Of a stretch of DNA of 64,000 nucleotides, positions 52,251 to 60,253 are shown one piece after another (the first letter of the stretch is position 1; each line of letters opens with the position of its first letter). The position numbers and the translations under genes are program-made. The notes beneath the pieces were generated by a model. It worked only from the letters and a program-made list of their open reading frames with translations. It did not search any database and had not been told where the DNA came from. Location of the stretch: NCBI RefSeq assembly GCF_014647035.1, contig NZ_BMOK01000013.1, positions 1-64,000 on the forward strand. Direction: 5' to 3'. The stretch is from Sporolactobacillus putidus. Lineage in GTDB: Bacteria > Bacillota > Bacilli > Bacillales > Sporolactobacillaceae.

Positions 52251-52896
52251 GATATAATCTGCCGCGCGTCGATATATCTTTGCGAAGAGCGATATAATCT
52301 GCTGAGCGTCGATATATTTTTGTGAAGAGCGATATAATCTGCTGAGCGTCGATATATTTTTGTGAAGGGCGATATAATCTGCCGCGCGTCGATATATTTT
52401 TGTGAAGAGCGATATAATCTGCTGAGCGTCGATATATTTTTGTGAACGGCGATATAATCTGTTGAGCGTCGATATATTTTTGTGAAGAGCGATATAATCT
52501 GTTGAGCGTCGATATATTTTTGTGAAGAGCGATATAATCTGCTGAGCGTCGATATATTTTTGTGAAGAGCGATATAATCTGCCGCGCGTCGATATATTTT
52601 TGTGAAGAGCGATATAATCTGCTGAGCGTCGATATATTTTTGTGAACGGCGATATAATCTGTTGAGCGTCGATATATTTTTGTGAAGAGCGATATAATCT
52701 GTTGAGCGTCGATATATTTTTGTGAAGAGCGATATAATCTGCTGAGCGTCGATATATTTTTGTGAAGAGCGATATAATCCGCTGAGCGTCGATATATTTT
52801 TGTGAAGGGCGATATAATCTGTTGAGCGTCGATATATCTTCGCGAAGGGCGATATAATTCGCTGAGCGTCGATATATCTTCGTGAGGGGCGATATA
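52251..52896. repeat. 33-unit array with GATATA exactly every 20 bp
   Basis: GATATA begins at 52251 and recurs at every twentieth base to 52891, 33 times without a slip. Two alternating half-units form a 40-bp unit: GAGCGATATAATCTGCTG and AGCGTCGATATATTTTTGTG. A 200-bp block of five units (52381-52580) is repeated at 52581-52780 with one difference. The minus frame through the array (52227-52949) encodes a 40-residue repeat (IYRRSADYIALHKNIST) and is an artefact. The remaining sequence from 52156 to 53464 contains only the next array. Confidence 0.97.
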
Positions 52897-53188
52897 TTCC
52901 GCTCTGAATGAGTTAAAGGGATACTCAAATAATCTTTTTGCTTCATCACAGAGGAAAAACAGTGTACTCAGCGGTAGTGCTAAAATCTCGGAGGTCTGCT
53001 AAGCAGAACTTTTGCTGCAGAAGGGTCAAAAGTAGTGATTCAGTCAAGCCGGCGAACTGCGTCCTGAGATTTCGTTAACAAGTCAACAACACAAGATCAT
53101 CGTCCCGCTGCCGCCCACATTGAGCAGTCGGTATCGGTGAAAAGCCTTGACTCAATTCTGATTATTCACACTTATTGATTTCAGGCCG

Positions 53189-53257
53189 TTTACTGTTGAT
53201 TCTCAAACGTTTACTAACGATTCCCTGCACTTTACTGACGATTTCAGGCTTTTTGCT
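53189..53257. repeat. Four-unit exact 21-bp array (TTTACT core)
   Basis: TTTACT starts at 53189, 53210 and 53231, and TTTGCT at 53252, all 21 bp apart. A fifth, weaker unit precedes them. Sequence between the cores includes GATT at a constant offset in three units (GTTGATT, AACGATT, GACGATT). It lies 290 bp after the GATATA array in the same gene-free stretch. Confidence 0.8.
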
Positions 53258-53464
53258 CCTGCGTGCAGATTGGGAACCAGCCAGATCCGCCCGCTTCTTC
53301 ATCATTTAGTGAAAAATCGGCTTCCGACTATTGAAATGACAGTTAAACGGGTTCTATTGTCGCCGAATGAAGAAAACTCCGCCCCTTTTCCAACGGTTTG
53401 TCCCATCCAATTGAGATTTGACACGCGCATGCGGTACAATCCGTTAAGTGAAGGACATGCCCCC

Positions 53465-54166
53465 TTACTTTTTCATTTGACGCTCTGAATTCCAGATGTA
53501 CGGACAGAATAATGCCGGATTTTCGGGAGAAACAATGCTGCAGATTTCGCTCGTTTCTTTTTTTGATACGGGTCTATTGAAATACTGAGACAGCCATTTC
53601 TCCATATGTGTATCGAAAAGCACCGAGCTTTCCTCCGTATTTTTAAATGAATAATGAAAATCCATTGATAATATCAGAAATAGAAAGTTTACTTTTTTGT
53701 CGCTGATTCCTGAAACTTCTTTGACAGTCGAGACAAAGGCATGATAATCCATAGAACTTCTCAACATGTCAGTTGCAGAAGCATACTTGTTTTCTATAAT
53801 CGCCGACAGTGAAAAAATATAATCGGCAATCTTTTGAGGGAAACGGTGAAGCGCCGGTTTTTAAGCAATCGCATTTTTGACTTTATCAATATTCCTTGAA
53901 ATCCATTCCGGATTAAGATGCTCCATCCCGATTCTCTTGCCAAGTTCATAAGGCAGATTCCAAGCAACCTCCATTTTTACCGACTGATCGGCAACGATTG
54001 CAATCAGCAGGGCAAAACTGTCATTTTCCACTAATTGTCTGCTGCCTGGAGACATATGAATATGATTCAACAGGGATTCAGGCTAATTCTTCTCAAAGCT
54101 TTTCCTGAGTTCCTCTAATTCACTGGATGGGATTGTAATATTTTCTGATGGTTCATTCGTTTTCAC
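53465..54166 (-). pseudogene. HhH-GPD (endonuclease III-like) DNA glycosylase with two in-frame stops
   Basis: One uninterrupted reading frame from a GTG at 54166 (GGAGG seven bases upstream) to the TAA before 53465 would encode about 233 aa, but it holds a TAG at codon 28 and a TAA at codon 102. The residues fit the endonuclease III-like family: ENDSFALLIAIVADQSVKME, KKPALHRFPQKIADYIFSLS, the helix-hairpin-helix region VKEVSGISDKKVNFLFLILS and a C-terminal CSIVSPENPALFCPYIW cysteine cluster. No frameshift separates the parts, so the nonsense changes are recent or the stops are read through. Confidence 0.7.
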
Positions 54167-54280
54167 GTCATTTCCTCCGCTCGTGGAGTTTGTTCAAGTC
54201 AGTAAGGAATAAATCATCTAAGATAAAATCGAATGATTAGCCGGGTGTACGGGTTCAGAAATCGGCTTAAAATAACAGCC

Positions 54281-54388
54281 TTCGCGGATAAATATTGGCC
54301 GTCCTGGGAATAAGTCGGTATTCGCGGAAAAATATCAGCCGTCCTGGGAATACATCGGCCGTTCTGAGAATATATCGGTCTTCGCAGG
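54281..54388. repeat. Six-unit 20-bp tandem array (TCGGYCGT-type)
   Basis: Units start at 54281, 54301, 54321, 54341, 54361 and 54381, exactly 20 bp apart, of two types: TTCGCGGAAAAATATCAGCC and GTCCTGGGAATACATCGGCC. The junction ATCGGCCGTT matches the core of the 20756-20880 array (ATCGGTCGTT). It lies between the decayed glycosylase and a membrane-protein gene. No gene is seen in 54167-54472. Confidence 0.85.
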
Positions 54389-54472
54389 AGTTAGTTTTAT
54401 TATACAAATCTGTCATCAATACCGGTAAATTTTTGCCGGAGATTGTTCTTTAACCGCCGATCCGATCTGGCA

Positions 54473-54784
54473 TCAGCGAAGCGTAAGAAAAGTGATGAGT
54501 ACAAACAGCAACCAATAGGGAAACCAGAGCACCGCATACAGGGAAACGGCCAATGCCGATTTCCAGTCATGCGGTCTTTGGGTGGCCAAACGGGACATAA
54601 AGCCCATATAAATCACCGCAGATAAAATAGCTATCCAGAAAAATCCTTTGGAAACCGATCCGATCGGTATGTGCAGCAGAGAAGCTGCTCGATAGGGCTG
54701 GAAGATCATAAACGTCAGTACAAACAGAAGAAAACCGTACAGACAACTGAATAAGTTCAGCTTAAGTAATGATTGTCGGCGCAT
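54473..54784 (-). CDS. Small membrane protein of unknown function
   Basis: A 103-residue protein with three hydrophobic helices (about 9-29, 47-64 and 77-101): NLFSCLYGFLLFVLTFMIF, FFWIAILSAVIYMGFMSRLA and LAVSLYAVLWFPYWLLFVLI. No family is recognised. GGGAG lies twelve bases before the ATG, a rather long spacing. It stands alone next to a repeat array. Confidence 0.6.
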   Translation of the reverse strand: MRRQSLLKLNLFSCLYGFLLFVLTFMIFQPYRAASLLHIPIGSVSKGFFWIAILSAVIYMGFMSRLATQRPHDWKSALAVSLYAVLWFPYWLLFVLITFLTLR

Positions 54785-54822
54785 GACGTTTCATCGCTCC
54801 CTTCGCTTGTCTAGAAATAAAA

Positions 54823-54867
54823 AATGATCCGTCTCATATCCTCACCCAAGTGCTGAGACGGGTCATT
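54823..54867. terminator. Hairpin between convergent or unassigned units
   Basis: Fourteen-base arms (54823-54836 and 54854-54867, AATGATCCGTCTCA, one mismatch) form a strong stem upstream of the membrane-protein gene. It lacks a long T tract on either side. No gene lies between 54785 and 55247. Confidence 0.5.
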
Positions 54868-54922
54868 CTTCAATGATTCAATTTCTGCACTGATTCCGCT
54901 CAATGCGGATATTGCCTGATCG

Positions 54923-54962
54923 AACCGTCTGATCTGATTGCAGTCAGATCGGACGGTTTTGA
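54923..54962 (+). terminator. Strong hairpin before the SWIM gene
   Basis: Fifteen-base arms (54923-54937 and 54944-54958, AACCGTCTGATCTGA, one mismatch) are followed by TTGATTTT. It has terminator form but no intact plus-strand gene upstream. It may end readthrough transcription or belong to a lost gene. Confidence 0.5.
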
Positions 54963-55247
54963 TTTTACGTATTTTCTGACTTCATTATACACATTTTCTG
55001 GGAAAATAAAAATGGGTCGAATCCTTACTGATTTTGTCTGAAAGCCGTTCCGTGGTTGCGATATCGGCTGGTGTCCATTTTAATGAGTCCAAGGTTTTCT
55101 CTTTTCAGCCATAGGAGTTTTGAATGTTCATGCACTTCAGGGAATCCGGCTGACAGCAGTATAATAAAAGAAATCCGGAAATCATGGGTAAGTCTTTAAG
55201 TTGAATTTGATTTTGCATCATACGCATCGACATAGGGAGTGCTCGAT

Positions 55248-56927
55248 TTGAATTTAAAAAACTTTGAGAATGAAATGGACCCGATTATTCTTGCGCGCGG
55301 TTTGGATTATTACAATTCGGGAGATGTGGAGCGGATAGAGGAAAGGGAGCCGGATCATTACGAAATCTCGGTTTCCGGGAGTTCGGATTATTCGGTGGAG
55401 GTTGAACTGGATCAAGACACCGAAATCGTTGGAACGTCCTGCGACTGTCCGTACGACTGGGGTCCGTACTGCAAGCATCAGGCAGCGGCTTTTTACGCAC
55501 TCAGAGACAGGTCGGATAATCAGAGAAAACCTGAGCCGCGCAAACGTAAAAAGAAGACCGAGCCTGATCTGTATGAGGAATTAAGCCATCTGTCAAAAGA
55601 TGAGCTGCTTTCGATTATTATCGGCCTGGCTGATGAAAATAAAGAAATCAAGGATAAACTGCTCTTTCAACATGCCCCTGAGGAATCACTTCTCAAGAAA
55701 AGTCGCAAACTCGTTGCCGGCTCCATCCGGCGGGCTGAAGGAAGGGACGGTTTTATTGAATGGAACAGGGCAGATCAGGCGCTTGAGGGCGCCAATATGG
55801 TTCTTGAGCAGGCCCGGAACGAGCTGGATAATGGAAGAAGCGAACTTGCCGCTTCATTGTGCCTGGTCGTACTCCCGGAAGTGGTGGACATGCTGCAGTA
55901 CTGCGATGACTCGGATGGCGGGCCGGGAGAGGTCATTGATCAAAGCCTGAATATGCTGGCTGAAGCCGTTTCCTCTGCCAAAAACAGCAGCCAGTCCGCG
56001 AAAAGGGCTATGTTTAATAAAATAATGAAAGAGCTGCAGAATGAGCGGTATGACGGCTGGTCCGACTGGCGGAATCAAATGCTTGACGCCCTGATCCCAT
56101 TGTGCCGTATCGACAGTCTGAGAGAGAAATGGGAAGAAGCGGTTGACCGTCTGATTGCGGTGCCCCAAGAGGATTCATGGAGTCTGCATTATGAGAGGGA
56201 GAGGCTGCTCTATCTCAGGCTGGAATTGCTGGAATCTCTTGAAGAGAAAGAAGCCGCACATCAATTTTTATATGAACATATCCGGTTGGCCTCTTTCAGG
56301 GAGCGGGCGATTAAGCTGGCAGCTGGCCGTGACGACTGGAAGGAAGTGCTGAGGCTCTGTGAGGACGGCGAAGAGTCGGACAGGAAAGGCAGTCCGGGAT
56401 ATGTCGAGAGATGGATGAAATACCGGCTGCAGGCATACACGCATCTTGGAAATACGGACGGTGAAAAACAGCTGATGCTCCGCTTTTTGTACACAGGCGA
56501 CTACAGCTACTACGAACCGCTCGCCGGTATGTACGCACCGGATGAATGGAACAGGGTCTCAGAAGAAATTATCGCTCACTTCGAACAGGGCTCGTATCTG
56601 CCTGCGGCCTATGTCAAGATTCTGATTCATGAGAAAAGGTACGAAAAGCTGCTGAGTTATTGCAAGAACCATCCATATGAGATTGAAAATTTGCATCCGC
56701 ATCTTTCGAAAATCTATCCGGATGAAGTCAAACGAATTTTTACAGCAACCATCGAAAATGGAGCTGCGGGCAGCAGCAACCGTAGCCAGTACCGGCAGGT
56801 CTGCTATAAAATCAAAACGTTCAAGAAGGCGTGCGGAAAACGGGCAGCAGATGCCTTAATCCAAAAATTGAAGCAGCAATACGCTCGCAGGCCAGCTTTT
56901 ATCGATGAACTGAACAAAGTCAGATAA
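55248..56927 (+). CDS. SWIM zinc-finger protein
   Basis: A 559-residue cytosolic protein. The SWIM zinc motif CxCx7CxH is C65, C67, C75 and H77 (GTSCDCPYDWGPYCKHQAAA), in the usual place after a beta-rich N-terminal segment. The remaining 450 residues are helical, TPR-like and rich in charged residues (AKNSSQSAKRAMFNKIMKEL, LLYLRLELLESLEEKEAAHQ). SWIM domains bind DNA or proteins; the role in Firmicutes is unknown. The TTG at 55248 is set by AGGGAG eight bases upstream. It is a single-gene unit. Confidence 0.88.
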   Translation: MNLKNFENEMDPIILARGLDYYNSGDVERIEEREPDHYEISVSGSSDYSVEVELDQDTEIVGTSCDCPYDWGPYCKHQAAAFYALRDRSDNQRKPEPRKRKKKTEPDLYEELSHLSKDELLSIIIGLADENKEIKDKLLFQHAPEESLLKKSRKLVAGSIRRAEGRDGFIEWNRADQALEGANMVLEQARNELDNGRSELAASLCLVVLPEVVDMLQYCDDSDGGPGEVIDQSLNMLAEAVSSAKNSSQSAKRAMFNKIMKELQNERYDGWSDWRNQMLDALIPLCRIDSLREKWEEAVDRLIAVPQEDSWSLHYERERLLYLRLELLESLEEKEAAHQFLYEHIRLASFRERAIKLAAGRDDWKEVLRLCEDGEESDRKGSPGYVERWMKYRLQAYTHLGNTDGEKQLMLRFLYTGDYSYYEPLAGMYAPDEWNRVSEEIIAHFEQGSYLPAAYVKILIHEKRYEKLLSYCKNHPYEIENLHPHLSKIYPDEVKRIFTATIENGAAGSSNRSQYRQVCYKIKTFKKACGKRAADALIQKLKQQYARRPAFIDELNKVR

Positions 56928-57109
56928 ACGTAATGTCTTCTTCATTTCATCACCTCAAATAAATCTGGAACATGTACGATTATACGCCTTAGACGAGTAA
57001 GCGATTAGACAGTAACAAAATCCGATTTCTACTGTGACAGGTTAAATCGGATTTTCATTTTTTCTCCATCATTTACAACTCCGCTTGCGTTGACAAAAAG
57101 AAAATACTG

Positions 57110-57126
57110 TTTGACAAAATGTCAAA
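57110..57126. promoter_or_regulatory. Promoter with overlapping palindrome before XRE-DUF1232
   Basis: TTTGACA-AAA-TGTCAAA is a perfect inverted repeat that contains a consensus -35 box (TTGACA, 57111-57116). TAATAT follows 16 bp later as a likely -10. A factor binding the palindrome would block the promoter, and the XRE protein encoded downstream is the natural candidate. Confidence 0.65.
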
Positions 57127-57228
57127 TTAAGATAATATAATTTTTGTAGGTGACAGGCAGCAAATAAAAAACTTAGATTCATAAACGGGGATAGTGGTGA
57201 ACAGTAAATCATAGAAAGGAAGCAAAGG

Positions 57229-57927
57229 ATGTCTGAAACGGGAAGAAACAGTGATATGGGTTTGCTGTTGAAGCAATTGTCAAGACAGCGGTCATTATCG
57301 ATGAAAAAACTTAGCGAGCTCACCGGGATCGATAACGCCACCATCTCAAGGATCATTCACGGTAAGCGAAGGGCAACTCCGGAGCACTTGCGAAAATTTG
57401 CTGAATGCCTTGAAGTGCCTGTTGCGGATTTATTTGTGGCTGCAGGATACCTCACCGAGCGGGAACAGGGAAATCCGGATTCAGATCGTGACATTTATTC
57501 GTCGATTGACACCATTCAAAATATCCTCGAATCCTCTAATCTATTAAATAAAAAGTTCACAATTGAAGACGTGAAACATCAGCTGGCTGATTATGAGCAG
57601 TTTTCAAAAACTGAAGAGGGAAGAAAAACCATTCTGACGGGTTTTGAGAAAAAGCTCCAAAAGGTGGGCAGTATTGGCCCTTTTATCAGCCATTTGAAAG
57701 ATATGTTTGAGAGATTCCGTTCGGGAAAGGGTACACCCTATCAACTCGCGATCATGGGAGGCGCGCTGATCTATTTTATTTTGCCAGTGGATGTGATTCC
57801 GGATTACATTTTTCCGATTGGGTATCTGGATGACGCGATCGCTGTGCAAATTGCCTTATACTTGCTAAAAAAAAGTGAGACAAAATTTAAGAGAACAGAT
57901 AATTTTACTAGAAAAATACATTTTTGA
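57229..57927 (+). CDS. XRE-DUF1232 regulator-like protein, paralogue A
   Basis: A 232-residue protein with an N-terminal XRE helix-turn-helix (SMKKLSELTGIDNATISRII and HGKRRATPEHLRKFAECLEV, about residues 25-63). The C-terminal DUF1232 (YkvA-like) segment has a membrane-type stretch, IMGGALIYFILPVDVIPDYI then FPIGYLDDAIAV (about 182-212). The design suggests a DNA-binding protein tethered to or sensing the membrane; this is inference. It lies 18 bp before an LCP gene. A second copy with the same architecture lies at 59437-60081. Confidence 0.88.
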   Translation: MSETGRNSDMGLLLKQLSRQRSLSMKKLSELTGIDNATISRIIHGKRRATPEHLRKFAECLEVPVADLFVAAGYLTEREQGNPDSDRDIYSSIDTIQNILESSNLLNKKFTIEDVKHQLADYEQFSKTEEGRKTILTGFEKKLQKVGSIGPFISHLKDMFERFRSGKGTPYQLAIMGGALIYFILPVDVIPDYIFPIGYLDDAIAVQIALYLLKKSETKFKRTDNFTRKIHF

Positions 57928-57945
57928 GATCAGAAGGAGCAGAAA

Positions 57946-58950
57946 ATGGTTCAGCTTAATGAAGAATCCAGGCTTTCACATAAAAAGGCTAAAAAAAGTC
58001 ACAGGGTTTTACGCTATGTTTTGCTGACACTCGCTATTCTTATCATCGGAGGAGTCGGATATGGAGCCTATGCTTATTATAAACTCCAACCGCAGAATCA
58101 CTTCAATCATTTAAAAGCGATTGGTCAGTCTTCGGACAAATTTAAACAGCGAACCGGAACATTCAATCTGCTGCTTATCGGTTCGGATGCGCGGCCGGGA
58201 GATCCTGCCGGTCACAGCGACTCCATGCTTCTCGTTCATGTGAATTTGAATACCCATAATTACGACATTTTGAGTATTCCGCGCGATACCCGCGTCTATA
58301 TGCCGGGAGTCGGCTACACAAAACTGACGAGCGTCAACTACATGGAGCAGCTGAACCACGGGCTCAAACAGGGAACGACTAACGCGGTAGGGGCCATCTC
58401 ACAGCTTACAGGTGTGCCGATCAACTACTTTGCGGAAACCAATAACTGGGGTTTTCAGGACATGGTTAACGCGATCGGCGGGATTAATATGACCCTGCCG
58501 TTTAATGTAACCCTGACCCATCCATGGTATGCTGAAGACCAGAACAAGACATTTACGGCCGGAACACATGCACTTGACGGAAAAATAGTTAACGAGATCG
58601 TTCATGAGCGATATTCTCTTCCCGGGACTGATTACGGCCGCCAGCAGCTCCAAGAAGCCGCACTGGTCGGCATTGCCCAAAAAGTCGGTCAGCCTGCCAA
58701 TGTGACGAAGCTGCCGGCCTTGTTCGGTTCGCTCTCGAAATACCTGATTACGACCAATATGACTCAGGACGACATGGTGAGTGCCGGACTGAGTGCCGTG
58801 AGCGATCTGCATCCGCAGCAGCAAATCCATTACCATCAAATCCAGGGAACGGATGAAGTCATGTACGATGATATGCTGCAGGCGAACAATGACGAGGTTG
58901 TCCTTAACCCCAGCCAGTTGCAGAGTCTCACGAAGAAATACTTTAACTGA
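57946..58950 (+). CDS. LytR-CpsA-Psr (LCP) family cell-wall ligase
   Basis: A 334-residue membrane-anchored enzyme that attaches anionic glycopolymers such as teichoic acids to peptidoglycan. A basic cytoplasmic tail is followed by one transmembrane helix (VLRYVLLTLAILIIGGVGYG, about residues 21-40). The extracellular LCP domain has the catalytic Asp/Arg motifs NLLLIGSDARPGDPAGHSDS, ILSIPRDTRVYMPGVG and YGRQQLQEAA. AAGGAG precedes the ATG. It is cotranscribed with XRE-DUF1232 paralogue A. A terminator lies at 59153-59188. Confidence 0.93.
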   Translation: MVQLNEESRLSHKKAKKSHRVLRYVLLTLAILIIGGVGYGAYAYYKLQPQNHFNHLKAIGQSSDKFKQRTGTFNLLLIGSDARPGDPAGHSDSMLLVHVNLNTHNYDILSIPRDTRVYMPGVGYTKLTSVNYMEQLNHGLKQGTTNAVGAISQLTGVPINYFAETNNWGFQDMVNAIGGINMTLPFNVTLTHPWYAEDQNKTFTAGTHALDGKIVNEIVHERYSLPGTDYGRQQLQEAALVGIAQKVGQPANVTKLPALFGSLSKYLITTNMTQDDMVSAGLSAVSDLHPQQQIHYHQIQGTDEVMYDDMLQANNDEVVLNPSQLQSLTKKYFN

Positions 58951-59152
58951 TGGTTTCCAGGAACCGCTCACTAGGGAGGATAATGGAGAGGATCACAACC
59001 CCGGAGTGCATCGTAGGACTAGCCCGGCCTAAGCACAGGAAGATCAGAAAAGTGTCTAAGGGTTTTATCTCCCATACTTATTAATAGATTAGTAGGTTAA
59101 TCTTTTTCAGAGAACAGGTTAATGAAAGAACGGCCTTGAATCAGGATTGCAG

Positions 59153-59188
59153 CCCTCGGCGTTGTCATTAAACATCGCCGGGGGTTTT
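59153..59188 (+). terminator. Terminator of the XRE-DUF1232/LCP unit
   Basis: CCCTCGGCG (59153-59161) pairs with CGCCGGGGG (59176-59184, one G-T pair) and is followed by TTTT. The rest of 58951-59436 holds no supported gene. Confidence 0.75.
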
Positions 59189-59436
59189 ATGTATAATGGT
59201 AAAATCTATTTTTTAGTGCTGCGTACGTATATGGAGAAAACCGTAAAATTAGGGTGCCCTTAGCGAGCTCAAATTGCTTCGGTTAGACTTGGTTGATAAA
59301 ACATAAACAAGCAGACAGAATACATTGATAAACCGGCAACATCTGCCAGTGAATGAGAAACAAAAAAGAAGAAACAACGAGCGGATTCATTGCATATGTT
59401 TATCTGTTAGCATTCATAAGGGAGGGTGGAAGTTCC

Positions 59437-60081
59437 GTGTCAAAGCATTTAACTATCGGCGTGCTTCTAAAGTCCTTGCTTGAGAAACATGCGCTTTCGA
59501 TGCGCAAGCTAAGCGGGCTGTCTGGAATCGATCCGGCAACGATTTCCCGAATTATCAATGGCAAACAACAGGCAAAACTGAGCCACTTAAAACAATTCTC
59601 CCTGCATTTGCATGTTCCATTGGAGGAACTGGTGAACGCCAGTGTTGGCGATGTTCCGGAACCGACTAGGCATTCTGATGACATGTATCACTCGATTGAT
59701 TCCATTCAAAATGTCCTTGAATCATCCGAGCTATTTGATCAACAATTTACTGCTGACCGCGTTCGCCAGGAGTTAGCAAAATATGAAAAGTACGCGCAAA
59801 CGGGTGAGGGAGATCAGATCATCCACGACGATTTTCATTCAAAGGTGGAACAAGTCAATGGCGCAGGTCCTTTTATTGAACAACTGAAACAGATGTTTAG
59901 CAAATATTGCGATGGGAACACTTCTTCTGATGAACGTGCCATACTGGGAAGCGCGCTCTTATATTTTATTTTATCAGCAGACATTATACCTGATTACGCG
60001 TTTCCCATCGGTTATTTGGACGATGCGATCGCGGTAAAACTGGTGATGGAACGTCTGGCACAAATGGATCGTTCTGTATAA
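59437..60081 (+). CDS. XRE-DUF1232 regulator-like protein, paralogue B
   Basis: A 214-residue paralogue of the protein at 57229-57927. The helix-turn-helix is SMRKLSGLSGIDPATISRII with NGKQQAKLSHLKQFSLHLHV. The centre keeps YHSIDSIQNVLESSELFDQQ (in paralogue A YSSIDTIQNILESSNLLNKK). The DUF1232 end is ALLYFILSADIIPDYAFPIG then YLDDAIAVKL. The GTG at 59437 is set by GGGAGGGTGG upstream; the longer frame is not favoured. Proximity and likeness indicate tandem duplication around the LCP gene. Confidence 0.87.
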   Translation: MSKHLTIGVLLKSLLEKHALSMRKLSGLSGIDPATISRIINGKQQAKLSHLKQFSLHLHVPLEELVNASVGDVPEPTRHSDDMYHSIDSIQNVLESSELFDQQFTADRVRQELAKYEKYAQTGEGDQIIHDDFHSKVEQVNGAGPFIEQLKQMFSKYCDGNTSSDERAILGSALLYFILSADIIPDYAFPIGYLDDAIAVKLVMERLAQMDRSV

Positions 60082-60253
60082 TACATTCTTCTGGCAGATC
60101 TCAAATTCCGTTTATCACGATTCATTTGTTTGAGGAATGTGCTGCACGGTGTTTCTTTTTTTTCAACACGTGCGGGTGAGGTCAGGCACATGCCTCTGCA
60201 TCCGGGAATAGATTGCTTAAAAATATCAAAATCTGTATGGGATGTGAATCAAA

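Noticed and set aside
52251-52896. CRISPR array
   Set aside because: There are no distinct spacers; every 20-bp unit is a variant of the same two half-units, and no cas genes are present.
52227-52949. A 240-codon minus-strand frame encoding a 40-residue peptide repeat
   Set aside because: It is produced by the 40-bp DNA repeat, which lacks stops in that frame. There is no convincing ribosome site, and the conservation follows the DNA period, not codon structure.
60144-60173. Riboswitch or metal-sensing leader before the Nramp-related gene
   Set aside because: Only one bulged hairpin with a T-rich loop is visible; I cannot match it to a known metal riboswitch.
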